A stretch of DNA of 64,000 bases, taken from positions 61,749,706 to 61,813,705 of the forward strand of contig NC_092636.1 of the NCBI RefSeq assembly GCF_039555335.1. The letters are read 5' to 3'. This DNA is from Amphiura filiformis (taxonomy: Eukaryota > Echinodermata > Ophiuroidea > Amphilepidida > Amphiuridae). The position numbers and the translations under genes are program-made. Below are positions 35,701 through 50,700 of the stretch, piece by piece. The number at the start of each line of letters is the position of its first letter. Position 1 is the stretch's first letter. The notes beneath the pieces are model-generated. The model made no database searches and was not told the DNA's origin. It saw only the letters and a program-made list of their open reading frames with translations.

Positions 35701-38700
35701 TCTAAACCAAGTAAATAAATACAGAAGTTCATTTAAAAGACCAATACTTGCTCAGAATGATTGTAAATGTGGGAAAAAGAGGTGGGTTTACGTCCTCCCT
35801 ACTCTGTGATTGTTTTTGCCCGCACTCTCTCATTTTTTAACCGATTTCCATAAAAAAGGTGTCAAAATGCTCAGGAGGATGAACCACTTCAAATGAGATG
35901 TGTAGGCAAAATGTTTGAACTACTTATTTTTTTTACTATGTAACACAAAGGTACCCCAAGTTGTGACACAGGACCATATACTTTATGTGGTGATCATTTC
36001 GATCGTGGTTCATTACTCCAGCGCGTGATCCCGTTGACATAGTAACATTACGTAACTTCGATACTGAATTATGTCGGTGGCGTGCACATAGAAAAAATAA
36101 TTTGTAAAACTTCACAGCATATTATTATGTAGGCCTAATCAGGAAACTATAATGTTTAAATGTAAAAGTTTTACAGATGATCTGTGTGTATTTGACATAA
36201 TTATGTTATTTAGAAAAATTTGACTTGATATTAAGGGATCTGGAATGAGCGTTTCGACAGTATTTTTTGAGGGACATGAGAGCACATCAGACATATCGAA
36301 TTGCATTCTGAATACGAAGAATGTCTTTCTGATATCAAATAATTTTGATTTTTGAAATTCACGATATAATACAAATTTTATGACAAATTATAAATTTGGT
36401 ATTTTTCATATTTTTGATATATAACAGTCCTCGAAGTAAATTTTATAAATCTAATGATATATTCTTAAAGTGTATGTAGCTGGGAGGAAAAGCCGACGAT
36501 CAATTGAAAATTTTGACCTTTTATATTGAAGATATGGATTTTTTTCCCCAAAAGACCTCATTTTTGTTGGTGTTTTGGGAAAAAAATCATATCTTCAATA
36601 CGAAAGGTCAAAATGTTCAATTGATCGTCGGCTTTTCATCCCATATACATACGCTTTAAGTATAAATCATCAGATTTATAAAGTTTACTTCCAGTACTGT
36701 TAAATATCAAAAATATCAATTTTCAATGATTTGCCATAAAATGTGTATTACATTGCGAATTTCAAAAAATCAAAATTATTTGATATCAGAAGGACATTCG
36801 TCGTATTCAGAATGCAATTCGATATATCTGGTGTGCTCTAATGTCCCACAATAAATACTGTCCAAACGTTCATACCCCAGCCCTTAAGGAGTTATATATT
36901 TGGATATAGGATTTTAAAGATATTCTTGCCTTCTATGGGTTTGAAATGTATCATACTATGTCGTTGGTAAGTTAAAAGACATATCTCAGCAAACACAAAA
37001 CGTTTTTGAAAACATTCGCAAATGGTTAGAAAAGGCTGCCATAAAACGTTGAGCCTAAATGTTGGGTTACATAAAGGTATTAAGGGTATAACACGTTTTA
37101 ACATAGTCAAAAACATTTTTGAAAACTTGTTATTTAAGTGTTGACAACATATTTTACAATAACATTTTGACAACATTTCAACACATATGTTGTAGTATTG
37201 TTCCTATAAAACGTTTTCACCAAATCCAACAATTTGTGTAAAACGTTTTAATGATTTGCTGGGATTTATCAATTGCTTCACAAATTGAGTAGGCCTCCAG
37301 TTGGTCTAATGATCTGACCAGTCTCCACTGCACATCAACGACCTCACTCATTAATATATCGATCACTGCATCCCAGATCCAATCATAATTAATGTTAAAC
37401 ATCTCTTAATGGGAAACAAATTAATGTCAAATTTGTTCAGCAATCAGCCAATTGTTTGTCCTTTATTCAAATCGATATTTTTGGACGTTGGTGCCTTCTC
37501 TGCTGTAATTAGTTTAGTACATTTTATGATGTCTAAATCGCTTTTTAAACATGCAGGCCTATATTTATCCGATGAGTGAATGTTCGTAGTCATAGTTGTA
37601 AAACAGAATTTTAGAAATAAATCTAATACTTGGACTTACTTTCGGCAACTTTACTATACGGTGCGTCTGGAATCACCAGACTTCATCAGACAGCTGAACT
37701 GGTCATGGGCCAGTTCCCTGAGTCTGGTGGTTCCAGACGCAAAGTTGCCGAAAAGTAAGGTCCAGAGAAATAATTTTTTTTCAAAATTCTATGCATATTT
37801 ATTATAACGTTTGGTATACCTTTTTAAAGCAAGAGGAAAACATAAAGGAATTAATGTTTTAAAGGAGGATTTCGTGATCCTAGCATCCTCTTTTTATGAC
37901 ATTTTTCAGTACATATCCACGAAAAAAGCCTATTCTCAAAATTTCAGTTGATTCCGATTTTGCGTTTGTGAGTTATGCATGATTATGTGTATTACACTGC
38001 TCCATAGACAATGCGTTGTAATTTCGTTCCGGTGCACCAGAACGAAATTCAAATTTCACGATATCTTTGCAAAACAAATTAAATATTTTGTACATAAACA
38101 TTATGTAGCCAGAGGTTTCCAGTAACTTTTTTTGAGAAAAGTGGGGGGATGAGGCTGTGGATCACGAAATGCCCCTTTAATACCAACTTTAGGGTCTATT
38201 TATTATTTGAAATACATTTTTAGCATACATGCTAAATTCATGAAGGTACGTATTAAAATTAAAATATTTGCAAAGATGGTGTAAAAAATACTAGCGCGGC
38301 AAATCATTTATTTGCAATAAAGTGTTAGTATCATTGAAATTTATAATATAAAGAATAAAGAAGGAAAAAAAAAGAAATGTAATTATTTATTTAGTGACTT
38401 GTGATATATAACATCGATGTATTTGTTATTTTGTTTTTGTTTTGTTTTTTACTTTTTAAAACAATTGTTGATGCATTTAATATCGAGATAAAAGACTGCA
38501 CCAAAATGGGTTATCTTACCTTTTGATGATATAGGATAATGCTCGTTGTACAATAACAATCATTCGAACGGCATGTTTGAAACGATCCCTTGCCTGTAAT
38601 GAAAGAAGGCACAGAAAAGAGACTTTTATAGTAAAATATCACGACAGCAATACCCATATTTTTGATTGACAATTAAAAAACAATCAACAACCGAACTCTA

Positions 38701-41700
38701 CCGTGAATGGATAAAGTAATAATTGTTAAAAAGAAAATGCAAACGCCAGAATCCAAACCATCACGTGTTTGGTTTGTGAGTCTTTATTTTGAAAGGGTTT
38801 CATTGACATCATGTCAAGTGAAACGTCCATGCTGCCAAAGTTGGTCTTTAATGTTATTCAAAGACCTGTCAAAAGATAATGTCCCAGCAAACACAAAACG
38901 TTTTCGACATCATTCGCAAAAGGTTATAAAAGGTTGTGAGAAAACATTTAAATGTCGGGTTATATAAATGGTATATTAAGAGTATAAAACGTTTTCATAA
39001 CCTTAAAAACATTTTTGATAATCTACTGCTCAGCAAACAAAAATGTTTTACAGAAAACGTTTAAATGTCGGGTTATATAAAGGGTATAAAAACGTTTTAA
39101 TAACATTCCAAAAACGTTCTTGAAAACTTGATACAAAACATTCTAAACAGAATGTTATTTTGGGGTTGAAAAAATATTTTGCGAAAAATGTTTGCCCAAA
39201 ATATTTTCAATAACGTTTTAAAAACGTTTTCATAACCTTTATATAACCCGACATTGAAATGTTATTAAAATGTTTCGGAAAAAACATTTTAAGAACATTT
39301 CTGTGTTTGCTGGGTTCAAATATTTTAACATAATGTTATTTAAGTATTGAGACAATATTTTGCAAAAATGTTTGCAAAAATAGTTTTCAATAACATTTTT
39401 TGAAAACATTTAAAAATATTGTTGTAGTGTGTTGTCCTACAAAATGTTTTAAAACGTTATCATGACCTTTATATAACCCGACATTTTAATGTTATTAAAA
39501 CGTTTTTACCTAATCCAAAAGCCAAAATATAACTTATTTAAAATGTTTTTAAAACGTGTTTGTGTTTGCTGGGGTGTTCCCAAAATACCAGCAGCAACAA
39601 CAGCTATTTAGAAGGGTATTCATATCAGGCATCATTGCGACAAACACGGCGAGGCGTCGCAACTTTGCCGTAGCGGATTTTTGTACACTGCGGCAAAATT
39701 AGCGACAAAACGTTGAGAAGAAGTTAAGAAATCCCCAAACAGATATATCCTTTGGTAAATCACGCTGGAAAACCTCATGAACGGAACGCCGCGGACTACG
39801 CCAATTCCTTACCTCAGTACAGCCGGACCAAAAAAATACCTCGTTAAATAGCTCGTTAAAAATCAAGCACATATTATTAAAATGATCACATTTTGAAAGG
39901 AAGAAATAGCAATTTGTGTATTCCTCTTCATCGTTTCATGTACCTACCAAGGCATTAAACATATCGTATTCGCTATCGACCGTTTCCTCGTCAGTAACTG
40001 AAGAATTTATCGTGTCCACGGACACCTTCTTTACTGCAAATGGGCTATTAGTAGCAGCATCTCTTCGTGCCTTCCTGCGAAGTCGCGTCCACATACCGTC
40101 AACTCGACTACTGTGTCTTCGCCCAATTAATATATCATCTACCCGACTGCTTTGTCTTCGCCCACCAAGGAAAATGAGTCCGTCGTCAACTCGACTACTG
40201 CGTCGTCGCCCAAGATAGGCTGGTACTTCTGCTATTGTTGTATGAGACGTCATCTTTTCATCTAGGCTTAGGCATATAATATTCTTTTTGAGGTTTTTGA
40301 CGATGCAACACCTACATTACTTCCGAGTATTTACTTCTGTCCAATTCTGGCTGCATTACGTAGACGATTATTATAAGAAAGTTTTAAAGTTTCTTGGTGC
40401 GATGTATTCCCTAACTTTTCTCTTGCGTAAAGCCAAAACTCCTGACAAACTTCAATTTCAGAGTCTATTTTCCCCTCCAGTAATGTCCCGGGTAATGTCA
40501 GTAGTCAATTCACCGTATTTCATTTGCAGATTTTTATGCTGAGGAATTCCAGGTATTAGGCGACTATGCGTACGTCCCCAAACAGCGCCCAAATACCTCA
40601 CATGTGACTGTACTAAAGTGTAATGTAGAAATCTTTGTATTTTCGTCGATACCAAGGAAACGGAAAGCTGATTGACCGATTCAAGACATCATATCATAGT
40701 GTCAATACTTCCCTGATTACGCTAATATTTATATAGGTATCATTTACAGTCGTCACAGTTTTCATTACAATCTACATTGAAGAACACATCCCTATCTATA
40801 AGTACTGATAATTGTCTTCGCGATCCGTTGATAACCATTAATATACTGATAAACAGTAAGATAGGTTTTTAGATTTATCCTGCTCATCTTATACAAAAAA
40901 GGCATGGGTACCGTCTAATACACGTAAAGCCTTAACAAAAAGTAACACATCCGTTATTAATACGCACAATAATTTAGCTTAGAAAAAAGATAGTTCATTT
41001 GTGCTCAATTTGATACTCCGTGCGTCCTTAACATACTTAATGTCGGCCAATATTAACAACACAATAATAGTGCTTTTGAAGGAAAATAATTTAAAAGTTA
41101 CATTTGTATTAATTTGAATGCAGTGCGTATATAGATAATGGTTTGTTTTACATGCCCCGGGTACATGCCACAACAGGCTTAACCATTGATCGCTGTCAAA
41201 TCAGTGCAACTTTCACTGTGTTGCTAATACGTAACGACAGAGTGTTTGGAATTTAATACTTAAATAGGAAGCCCCGCCAGAGCAGTTCTTCTGGGGTGAA
41301 CCAAACTTGCCTGATTATCGAATTAATAGTGACAAGGTTAACTCTGAATTTTACAGATGCTAATTGATGCAATAACATTAAAACATCACCTATATAGTAA
41401 TTGTCAAGTTCATCGATAATCTTATCACTGATTAGTTTGATAACCAGGCAGGTTTGGTTTACCCCAGAAGAACTGCTCTGGTGGGGCTTCCTCTTTAACG
41501 ACATTAGGCAAATGGGGTATCAAAATGCGCGTAAATATGCGTATTCATAACGGCTGTGTTACTGTTACTTTTTGTGAAGGCTTCTGTATAGACCAAGACT
41601 TTTCAACACTTTCGAATCTCAACCGCATGCTTGCTTCGGTTACCTGCAAATTGTCACAAATGTTGCTGCCGTATAGATCAGAGTGCTGACTACTGTCGCC

Positions 41701-44700
41701 GTTCTGGTCCCTTTGGATTCGGGTTATACGTTAATGGGGAATAATACCCTGATTTTCATCAGTACCCCTCTTCTTTTTTTTCTTGCAAATTTACGAACTG
41801 CATAAATATGTTCATCATCTCATGTCCTAAACTTATAAAATATCTCTACCTACAAAGTGATTTTAAACCATTTTAGAAAATCATTTTAGCCCTATATATT
41901 TTTTTTTTTGTTTACTGTAACCTAGTAACTGAGATGTGTGTTTCATAACAAACCATAATTTATTCTATTGAACATGTCCAAGTAGAATACATGAATAGAA
42001 TACATTAAATCCTTTGTTATACTATCTATAGAAATGTACTCACTGATTATAACACTGAATAAATTAAATAGGCCTAATCTCTTCCACATAGACAATTTAA
42101 TACTACACCATGTATGTATCTTCCATAATGTGTTGTTAGGAAAAGAGATTAAAAAAGGCTATAAGGTCATCAAAGGTCAGGTTATAGGTCAATTGGTTCA
42201 GGTCAAATTCAGGCATCAATTCTGAATACATGTGATAGTCTGTCTGTGATATCATACATGTCATAATGAGGCATCAATTTTGATATTTTGTCTGTTACTG
42301 GATATATAATGGAAATGTGGGAGGTGGATATACTAAAATACCTTGGGATGTAAATGGTGAGTACAATTTAGATTGCCTAGTTGAGATGGATTGGGCAAAT
42401 AAATATAAAATAGTTACCAAAATCACAAAAATGAAGCTTACGGAAAACTACCTAATATGGTGGTATAGGTGACAAAAAATACAATCTTTTTCAACATTGT
42501 TGTAGTGTGGTTGTGATAACCTGTTACCTATGGCTTAATTAAGTTTCAGTGAAATAGTGTCGCAAGTTCAAAATACAAAATATAGCTCAACATTGAAAAT
42601 AGAAGCATTTTAACCGGTTCGTTTTTTGATAGTTGTGGAGCACCAAGTTCATGAAGTCATAAAAGAAATCAGGGACCACTTATTCCCATTTTACATATCA
42701 ACATTATTTCCCTAATGTGTTAGCAACACATATCCAAAATTTTAACGAAATCCGTTGATAGTAAGCTTTCCAAAATGAAGTGAATTTAAAACATCAGTGA
42801 TGTACCACTTTTGGCTTATACCATTAGAAGCATGTACGCGTCATTGATACTGATGCCACCAATTGAACGAGAAGATTTGCCCCTTCATTTTGCATACCAC
42901 TTTGTCCAATTTCTTTTTCTCATTTCTTCACAAAATGCAAAAAAATGCAAAAAAAATGCAATAGGTGTAGTACCCCCTTAAACTAGACCAGCTATCAAAC
43001 TATGTAATTTTTATTGGATTAAAAAAATACGAAGTTGAAAATCAGAATCGAAATCGCTCTATATTTTGCGCGTTAAAGAAAGTAGACAAAGTATAAGACT
43101 TCAATAATAAATTGTAATACTTCTGGTGAGATGTCACAAGACAATTCTCCAAATAAAATATATTGATATTAATCCGCGATGTTATAAGTCCCGCCGATTA
43201 CGAGCTGATCAAAGTATAGGTGTTATAACCCTCATCTGTCCGAGGCAGTTTGTGTAACACGTTAATTACCCCCACTACCCTCTGGATTTTCTCTAATGAA
43301 ACGTCCAATGAATAATGCGTCTCTTCTTTCCATTGATGCCAAAAAACTACGAACATTGACGTCACATTAATTTGACGAAATATAATTGACCGTAACCTCA
43401 AAAAACCGCCAAAATTTCAGCCAACAATCATAGAAACGTCGGATTTTTCAGTATTTATCAATGGACATGATATGAAACCATGCACTATTATGTAAATGTC
43501 CATATCCCAATACCAAAGTAGACAACAGTGTCTTCGCGGGCCTCAACAATTCCGCGTATGAGTTCAAAGGATGGTCGGACAATTTACTAGAGTCGTTTGG
43601 CGCGCGGTATGTTTGAGCGCTTTTACCATGTTTACGGCGACAGGAACAAAATCCCGAGGCAGTTGCATCTACCCCCGCCCGCCCATTCGTTAGATAAGGG
43701 CAGGATGGATTGCAAATGATATCCTGACTTTCTTTTCTTTTCATTATTTCATTTTTTGTTCTTTCGCTGTTTTGATTTTTATTTAAAGATGTGTCCATCA
43801 GATATATTAAGTAAATGTCTAAAATTACATGCTTTATATTAGCGCATATCTGTCACATTTACACCTGTTTAAAATGTGGGCTTTATACGTGATCTTTTAA
43901 TTTGAAGAGATATCAGTTATCAAAAATAAAGACAAATATTGTGGCATCATAGTATCGACTATTTGGTAGTAACAATATGCATTGTTAAAATGAATTGTTT
44001 GTAACTTTATGTCATACACCCTATAGTGATTTTTTAGAATTTAATCGATCAGTACGTGTGAATACTAATTTTAAGCATTTATTATAAACCGACATGACTG
44101 AAAGTGTTAGAAATAAGGGGGAAGATAACTTCTTTACAAACGCTCTGATATCCATAGCTATCATTCTAGAAACAACAACAATTACATTCAAACAAAAAAT
44201 AAAAAGATTTGATCTCCCTCTCTCTTCTACACAGATAGACATGCCATAACATTGTCAATGACATTTTGCAATTTGTATTAGTACAACATAAAACCCAACG
44301 TCTGTTTTGCAATCCAAAGCCATAAAAACAAAGTATGGATCTAGTGTAATGCCAATTACGGAAGACTTGATCATTCCAATAATGTTGATGGTCGAAGTCA
44401 ACTGCCATGCACATGAATGTACTAATCGGGGCCTGAGCAAAAGCGAAAATGAAATAAGGGGAATAATTGTTAGAAGGGGCCCGCACTGCTCCTCCTTGCC
44501 CATGGGCTCGAGGCTCTTGCTACGCACCTGCATGTTGGTATAATTATAAAGAAGTTGGATTATGGCATCTAGCTATTTACTTTTAAGTGTTTATATTATT
44601 CCAAAATATTAAGTACCTTTTTCTGTCGTTCTTCTTCCACCTGTGTCAGAATCCCAAAGCCACCAGCTTTACGACGACTAGTCAATGCAAGCATACTCAT

Positions 44701-47700
44701 TCGACGAAACATTCGGACAGCTTTCAGTTTCTTGATAGACCTTCTTCGCGTCAGTTTCATATTAATTCCAGGTGTTTCGTTTTTGTTCGTCTCCATTTCT
44801 TCAGCGTCCATGATGGATGCGTAACTATGACTTCTTCTTATTCCCGTCCTGTTGGGTTCTTTTTGTTTATTACTACTGAATTGATGCATAGATTGGCTAG
44901 TTATCTTCGGTAGTTTTCCTGTCATAGTGTTCCTTCGACTAAGCTGAGGTTTGCTGTTTCCTAAAGAGGACGAAAGTCCATCCTGAATCTTTGGTAGCCA
45001 TTCTATTTTCGACGATAATCTATCCATTGATGAAATTCGTTCTAGTTTGGATGGTAGTCTCTCCATGGTTGGTAGCCGTTCCAATTTGAATGGTAGCAGT
45101 TCTATTGTTGGACGTCGCTCCAATTTATTCGGAAACCTGTCCATTGTTGAAAGTCGCTCTAGTTTGGATGGTAACCTGTTCATTTTAACTCCATTGACCA
45201 GACTGTTAACTCTATTTAAGTTTTCATGGAAGCAGTTAAAGCAACAGGATACGGACTGTAAATAGTTCAATTCTGAGAAATATTGTCCTCTATGTTGTTT
45301 CCTACTAGTTTCAAAATCATGATCACCATAAGATGTTCTACGTTGTTTCATGAGACGATCTCCGATCTGAGGCCGAAAATAAAAAGACATCCGCCGATGT
45401 GAATAAAGTCATTGATTTTTGATGAAGTAGTTTACACATCGGAAAATGTTCACTTCAACTTTTGGTGCAAGTACCTCAATCCTTTATGTATTCAAATCAA
45501 TAGCTTCACCTGCATTTGAAGTTACTATGGGAAATATTGACATTTGAAAGTGAGCTATATATTACAATAATTGGTTTCACTAAAAGTAAAACAAATGTGA
45601 AAAAAATCACAATAATCTATTAAGGAATGGACACTTTTTGTTTTAAATTTCCTTTTAGTTTTATAAATGATGCATGGAGACTTATTTACTCTGACCCCTA
45701 CATTGCACATGCCGTTGCAGTAGTAATGGTTCTTAATATTAATGTTTATTATGATTTGAATGCAAGCAACCAACATTTATTTGTCTTCGTATAGTGAATG
45801 TCATTTTATTGCAGGTGTTTCGTCCCTGAGATTCATTGAATAACACATGTTTGAATCAAAAGATACCGGACACAAAGTAATTATTGTCATCGGAGATTCA
45901 TAGAGTGTCCAAAATATGCAGTGATGTTAAATGTAACCGAAAACATTGCAACTTATTTTTGATAGGCGTAAATATGGTTCCATCTCTTCCAGCACATTAC
46001 TTAATATTTCACACGGAAGATGAAATGTCTAAAATTACTTATTCCAAGATCTAGTAGTCAAATAAGCATGGTAAGTTGGCGAGTACCTCGTAATTAAGTT
46101 GCAACTTTATAGCCTACTCCTCAACCATGTCAACCAGGACCGTAAGCAGGATTCAAAGAAATATTGAACGCCAGAGCCACCTCAAATGAACTTAGGGCCT
46201 ACGTCTTTCGTATAATTTGAAGATTTTACGGGCCATTTTGCTGTGGGTTAGTGTTTGTTTGTTTGTTTGTTTGTTTGTTTGGCTTTGCGATGAACGAGAT
46301 CAGACGTCGGCTTTCGTCATAACTGCTCAGTGACATTAACCGTTTAACTTTCAGTCCTGATATCTGATGTCTGTGTGTTGGTGCAAAGTATGAATCCGCA
46401 TCCTTCGAACCCATAACGTATATGGTCAATTCCAGCGAAAGCGGGACAAAATTCTCTCTATATTAACTTTCCACTTTAAAATGTCATTTATAATAAAGGA
46501 AATTACGTCATTGATGGAGCATATCATGTCACGTCCAATGTGCCCTCTTTGAGCATAGGCCTTTACTAGCAAGTCATACCAGGGGACAAGTTATGATGGC
46601 TTAAATGAATTGGCGTTACCCACGAATTCAAAGATAAAGCACCATATATGTCATTGAATGTCCTTCAATCAAAATGAAATTATTACCGTTAGAAAGAAGT
46701 TTGCATGATCTCTCATCATATGTAAAACGATTGAATTCCACCTATGTTTGTGGACTCTAGAGGCCATTAAGTCAATTTGGCTAATAATTTTGTTACCCGC
46801 GTATCAAAAATAAAATGATCGTTCTGAAAAATGTGAATATGCCATAAATGACTATATCATGAAACGAAGTTTCGTACTATAATTCTGAGGTCCAAGTGAT
46901 TACTTTATACAAATACATTTTACCCATAAAATTCCACAAAATCAAATTTGACGTTACCCACGTATCAAATGTTATCCACGAGTCCAGCAAATATAATTGC
47001 CATAACTTTATTTAACATTTAATGACCTTGGACACTGAATTAAGTTTGACAAGCGCTTAAAATTGTAAATCGTATAAATACGTTCACCACTTTAAAAAAA
47101 ATCTACGACGGTTTAAACCTTTGATACCCACGAATCACGAATAGATAACCTTGAAAAACAAGGGGAATATTTATCTTCGTATCTCTCTCTCTGTCAATTC
47201 GACAGATGATGCTCATAGGCGCTGGTGCTGCTGTGCATGGCTTTCACAAGATAGACCTCGCTATCATCCCTATTATTTCCAGGCAGGTACCTGTATTATA
47301 GTTCTAACTATATATCCCTACCTGTATACAATATCCATGCAGTTGTTGGACGTCCTCTACAGCCTTCTACCGACGACCGCGACCGCTGAATAATTTGCTT
47401 TACGATGCCGTGTTCCTTTCTCATAATGTGACCAAATGCTGAAGCTTTATAGCTCTGTTGCCACCAAGTCATCCCGGCAAGTCATTAAGTTCTCTTGCCA
47501 GGATACTCTGAGAAGTCGTCTGTATAAATGCATTGATCCATTTGCTATCATTCTTGGTTGTTGTGCAACAAGACTCGCATTCGTATGCTGCTGTGGAGGA
47601 GACCTGTTGCTCTGATAGCAAGCGTAGCTTGATCTCTGTGGACAGGCCTCTCTTCCAGATGTTTAGCTTATTCCGAGTTGTCCTCCTTGCTCGCTAATCT

Positions 47701-50700
47701 ACGTTTGATTTCAGTATCTCTCGTTTGATTTTGATAAGCGAAACCAAGTACTGAAATTCCTTCACCTCATCCGTCGTCATCCAAGCAAAGCTCATCCCGC
47801 TGCTCTCTATCAAATACTTTGGTCTTCTTAGTGATGAGAAGCACACCTTTCTCATCACTGTACTACCTTGCTTGACGCATATCAGTAGTTTCATGCATCA
47901 ATTATCCTATGTTTCCACATGTAAGCGCAGTGTCATCAGCATTTCTTTCCACCAGATAGACTCCTCCCTCATATCCTTATTAGGCTTTCATTGTGATTTC
48001 TTCTGAGTAGGCCCTTATACATTGTAAAGACTTTGTGATACAACCCTGACGAAGACCTCTTCCTTTTTCAAACCATTCTGCGTTGCCACCGCTTGTCCTC
48101 ACTGTTGATTCCTGGTCTTACTTGCTGTTTCGTAGATTGAGTATCTGATCTCTTGTTCCCCTTCCTTCTCGAAAACAAGTGTATATGGTAATGATAATGG
48201 AGATCTCTCCTTAGGCCCTACAGTTTTATCTTTACTCTGTTAATTGATGATAATGAAATTAAGCTAATGGTGCAGCAGTTCGAGCATTTTTTCAAGTTAC
48301 CATTTTGTTAGTGGAAACACTGCTCTACACCAATGGCCACTTCTCGCCATTGCAGATCTTTGTGATTTCCGCATCTCAGCTGTATCATGATGCAGTCATG
48401 TCTACAGTAGAATTCATCTCGACCTTTGCAGGACTTAAACCCCATTAAAAGCTATTAAACCAAGATAACACTCATTGAAACAGCTCAACTGATTAAATCG
48501 GATCTTCTCTGGTTGTGCACAAGTGTCTGTTTTCATGTGCGATATCGCAATAAAGCTGGTATTATAGCTTCAGTTGGGTAACCGATTATAAAGGAAACGA
48601 AAGGAAACAATGGTATATGTGTACCTTTGTTCACGAAATGAGACAATGGCGTGCTTTTTGTAAACCAGCATTCTTGAAAATGAGCAACATAATGATTGTT
48701 GACTTAACACGGTTTGGAAATAATTTCTTCATATTTTTGGTGTTATCTGTCGTTTACATATCCTTCCTAAAACACAAAAGTGCGACCCTCTCCAAACACC
48801 TAAATTAGCTAAAAATTTAGGACATGTTACAAAACTATATTGTCTAGAATTTTAGAAGAGTACTTTTAATATTGGCCGGTTATTTTTCACACAGCGACGT
48901 TAACTAGGCAATGTACTATTACCTATAACATTAACTAAAACACCAAAGTACGAATATTTCCAAACATCTAAATTAGCTAAACATTTAGGACATGTTAAAA
49001 ACTATATTTTCTAGAACTTTAGAAGAGTACTTTTAATATTGGCCGGTTATTTTTCACACAGCGACGTTAACTAGTCATATCCCCATACTTTTAACGTAGG
49101 CTATTTGTAGAGGTCACGCATCAATGGGAAAGAGCACTGTGTATAGGAAAACGGACAGTAACTGCAGTATGTGTTGCCTGTTCCAACTTCCAAATTCACA
49201 TTATTCATCTAAAACCGCAGTGCCTGTTTATCTCTGGCCTGGGTGGTGGGGTCCCGGGGTGGGGTTCATCTTCCAACCTACCTGGGGATACTAAGGGTTT
49301 TCTTGTCTTCATTATTAATAACAACAGAGTGTGACATTGTATTCATAATTCTCATTAGCACATTTGGGACTTCTATCAAGCAATAACCAGACAGTAATGT
49401 CCACATGTTGTCGTCTTTTATTAATCCTGATAATAATCATGGTTTCTTTGAAAATGCAACAAGTTTACGCACCGTTTCACTAGTTGGCAAATTGTTTTAA
49501 GCTCAAATCAATGTCATCATGGTCACTCATAATATACATTTTGTTGATGTTTTCGCGCACCGTAGCGTTTAAAGTGAGGATTATATCTATTATTATAGTT
49601 TGTCAACGTTTTTATTCCAATAAAGGATTGATTATTATACGCAATTAATTCATAATCGCATATCAAAATGTACAAGAGTGCAAAAAGTCACCTAGGCTAT
49701 TATACTTCCACAGCACAGCATATTTTTATCCAAGCAAAATCTGATTGTTCTCTGAAGTTGTTGAAGTACAACTACAAGTATACGAAAGGTCTTCGTCAAT
49801 CCGTCAATGAAAATCTTCCATTTGCCGTCGCATTCCGAATGATCGTCAAAGAATCGCTAATTGTTTGCTCAGTCTTCAAGTTTCAGTTCAATATTGAAGT
49901 TCATAATTTTAAGTTTCAGAAACGATTGTTCAATCCTTTATGTATACTTATCATGTAATTTTAAATTCACTTTTAAGTACAGCACCGATGACTCATGCTG
50001 ATCTATTGCAATGAAGTGAATTGGTCATTGAATGTGCACCATTCTGGTATTCACTCCATGATCATGATCCAAGACCGGCACTTCGGCTTCTTACATTTTG
50101 GACGTGTTTCTTTAAGGCTATTGGCCGATCATGTATGATCAAAATGACTAAATGAAAAAAGTAGGTGCTGTTTGTACGACGTTAATTTGATCAAGTTAGA
50201 AGATCTGTTGAAAACTGCATGCTTATCCACAAAAATGGTCTGAGCTTTCGATCCCGAGTGCAGGATCTTTATCAAAGACAGAGTGCAACACAGAAACACA
50301 CATATATATACAAAATGTAGACCATAGAGAAGGAATGATAAAGACAGATAATGATAACAGTATAAATTAATTCACTGGGCTGAATAGAAATAAAATGGGA
50401 CGCCCATGCTAACACAAGAATGTTTTTAAAACGTTATAAACGAGTTATAAACGCATTTTGGTTTTATATAAAATGTATTAATAACATGTAATGTCGGGTT
50501 ATAAAGGTCGTGAAAACATTTTTATATGAAAATAAATCTATAACATTTTGAAAATGTTAATGTAAAATATATTTTGCTAAACAGTTTTGCAAAATATTTT
50601 GTCAGCATTTTAACATTATACATGAATGTTTTGCATGAAGTTTTTAAAAATGTTTTCTAAATGTTATTAAAACGTTTTATCCCCATTATATATATAACAT

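Noticed and set aside
43448..43798. 116-codon minus-strand frame (MDTSLNKNQ...) as a fourth alternative first exon of the CNBD2-like gene
   Set aside because: Composition is exon-like, but the candidate donors inside it leave in phase 1 while the common exon needs phase 0, and no acceptor frames it.
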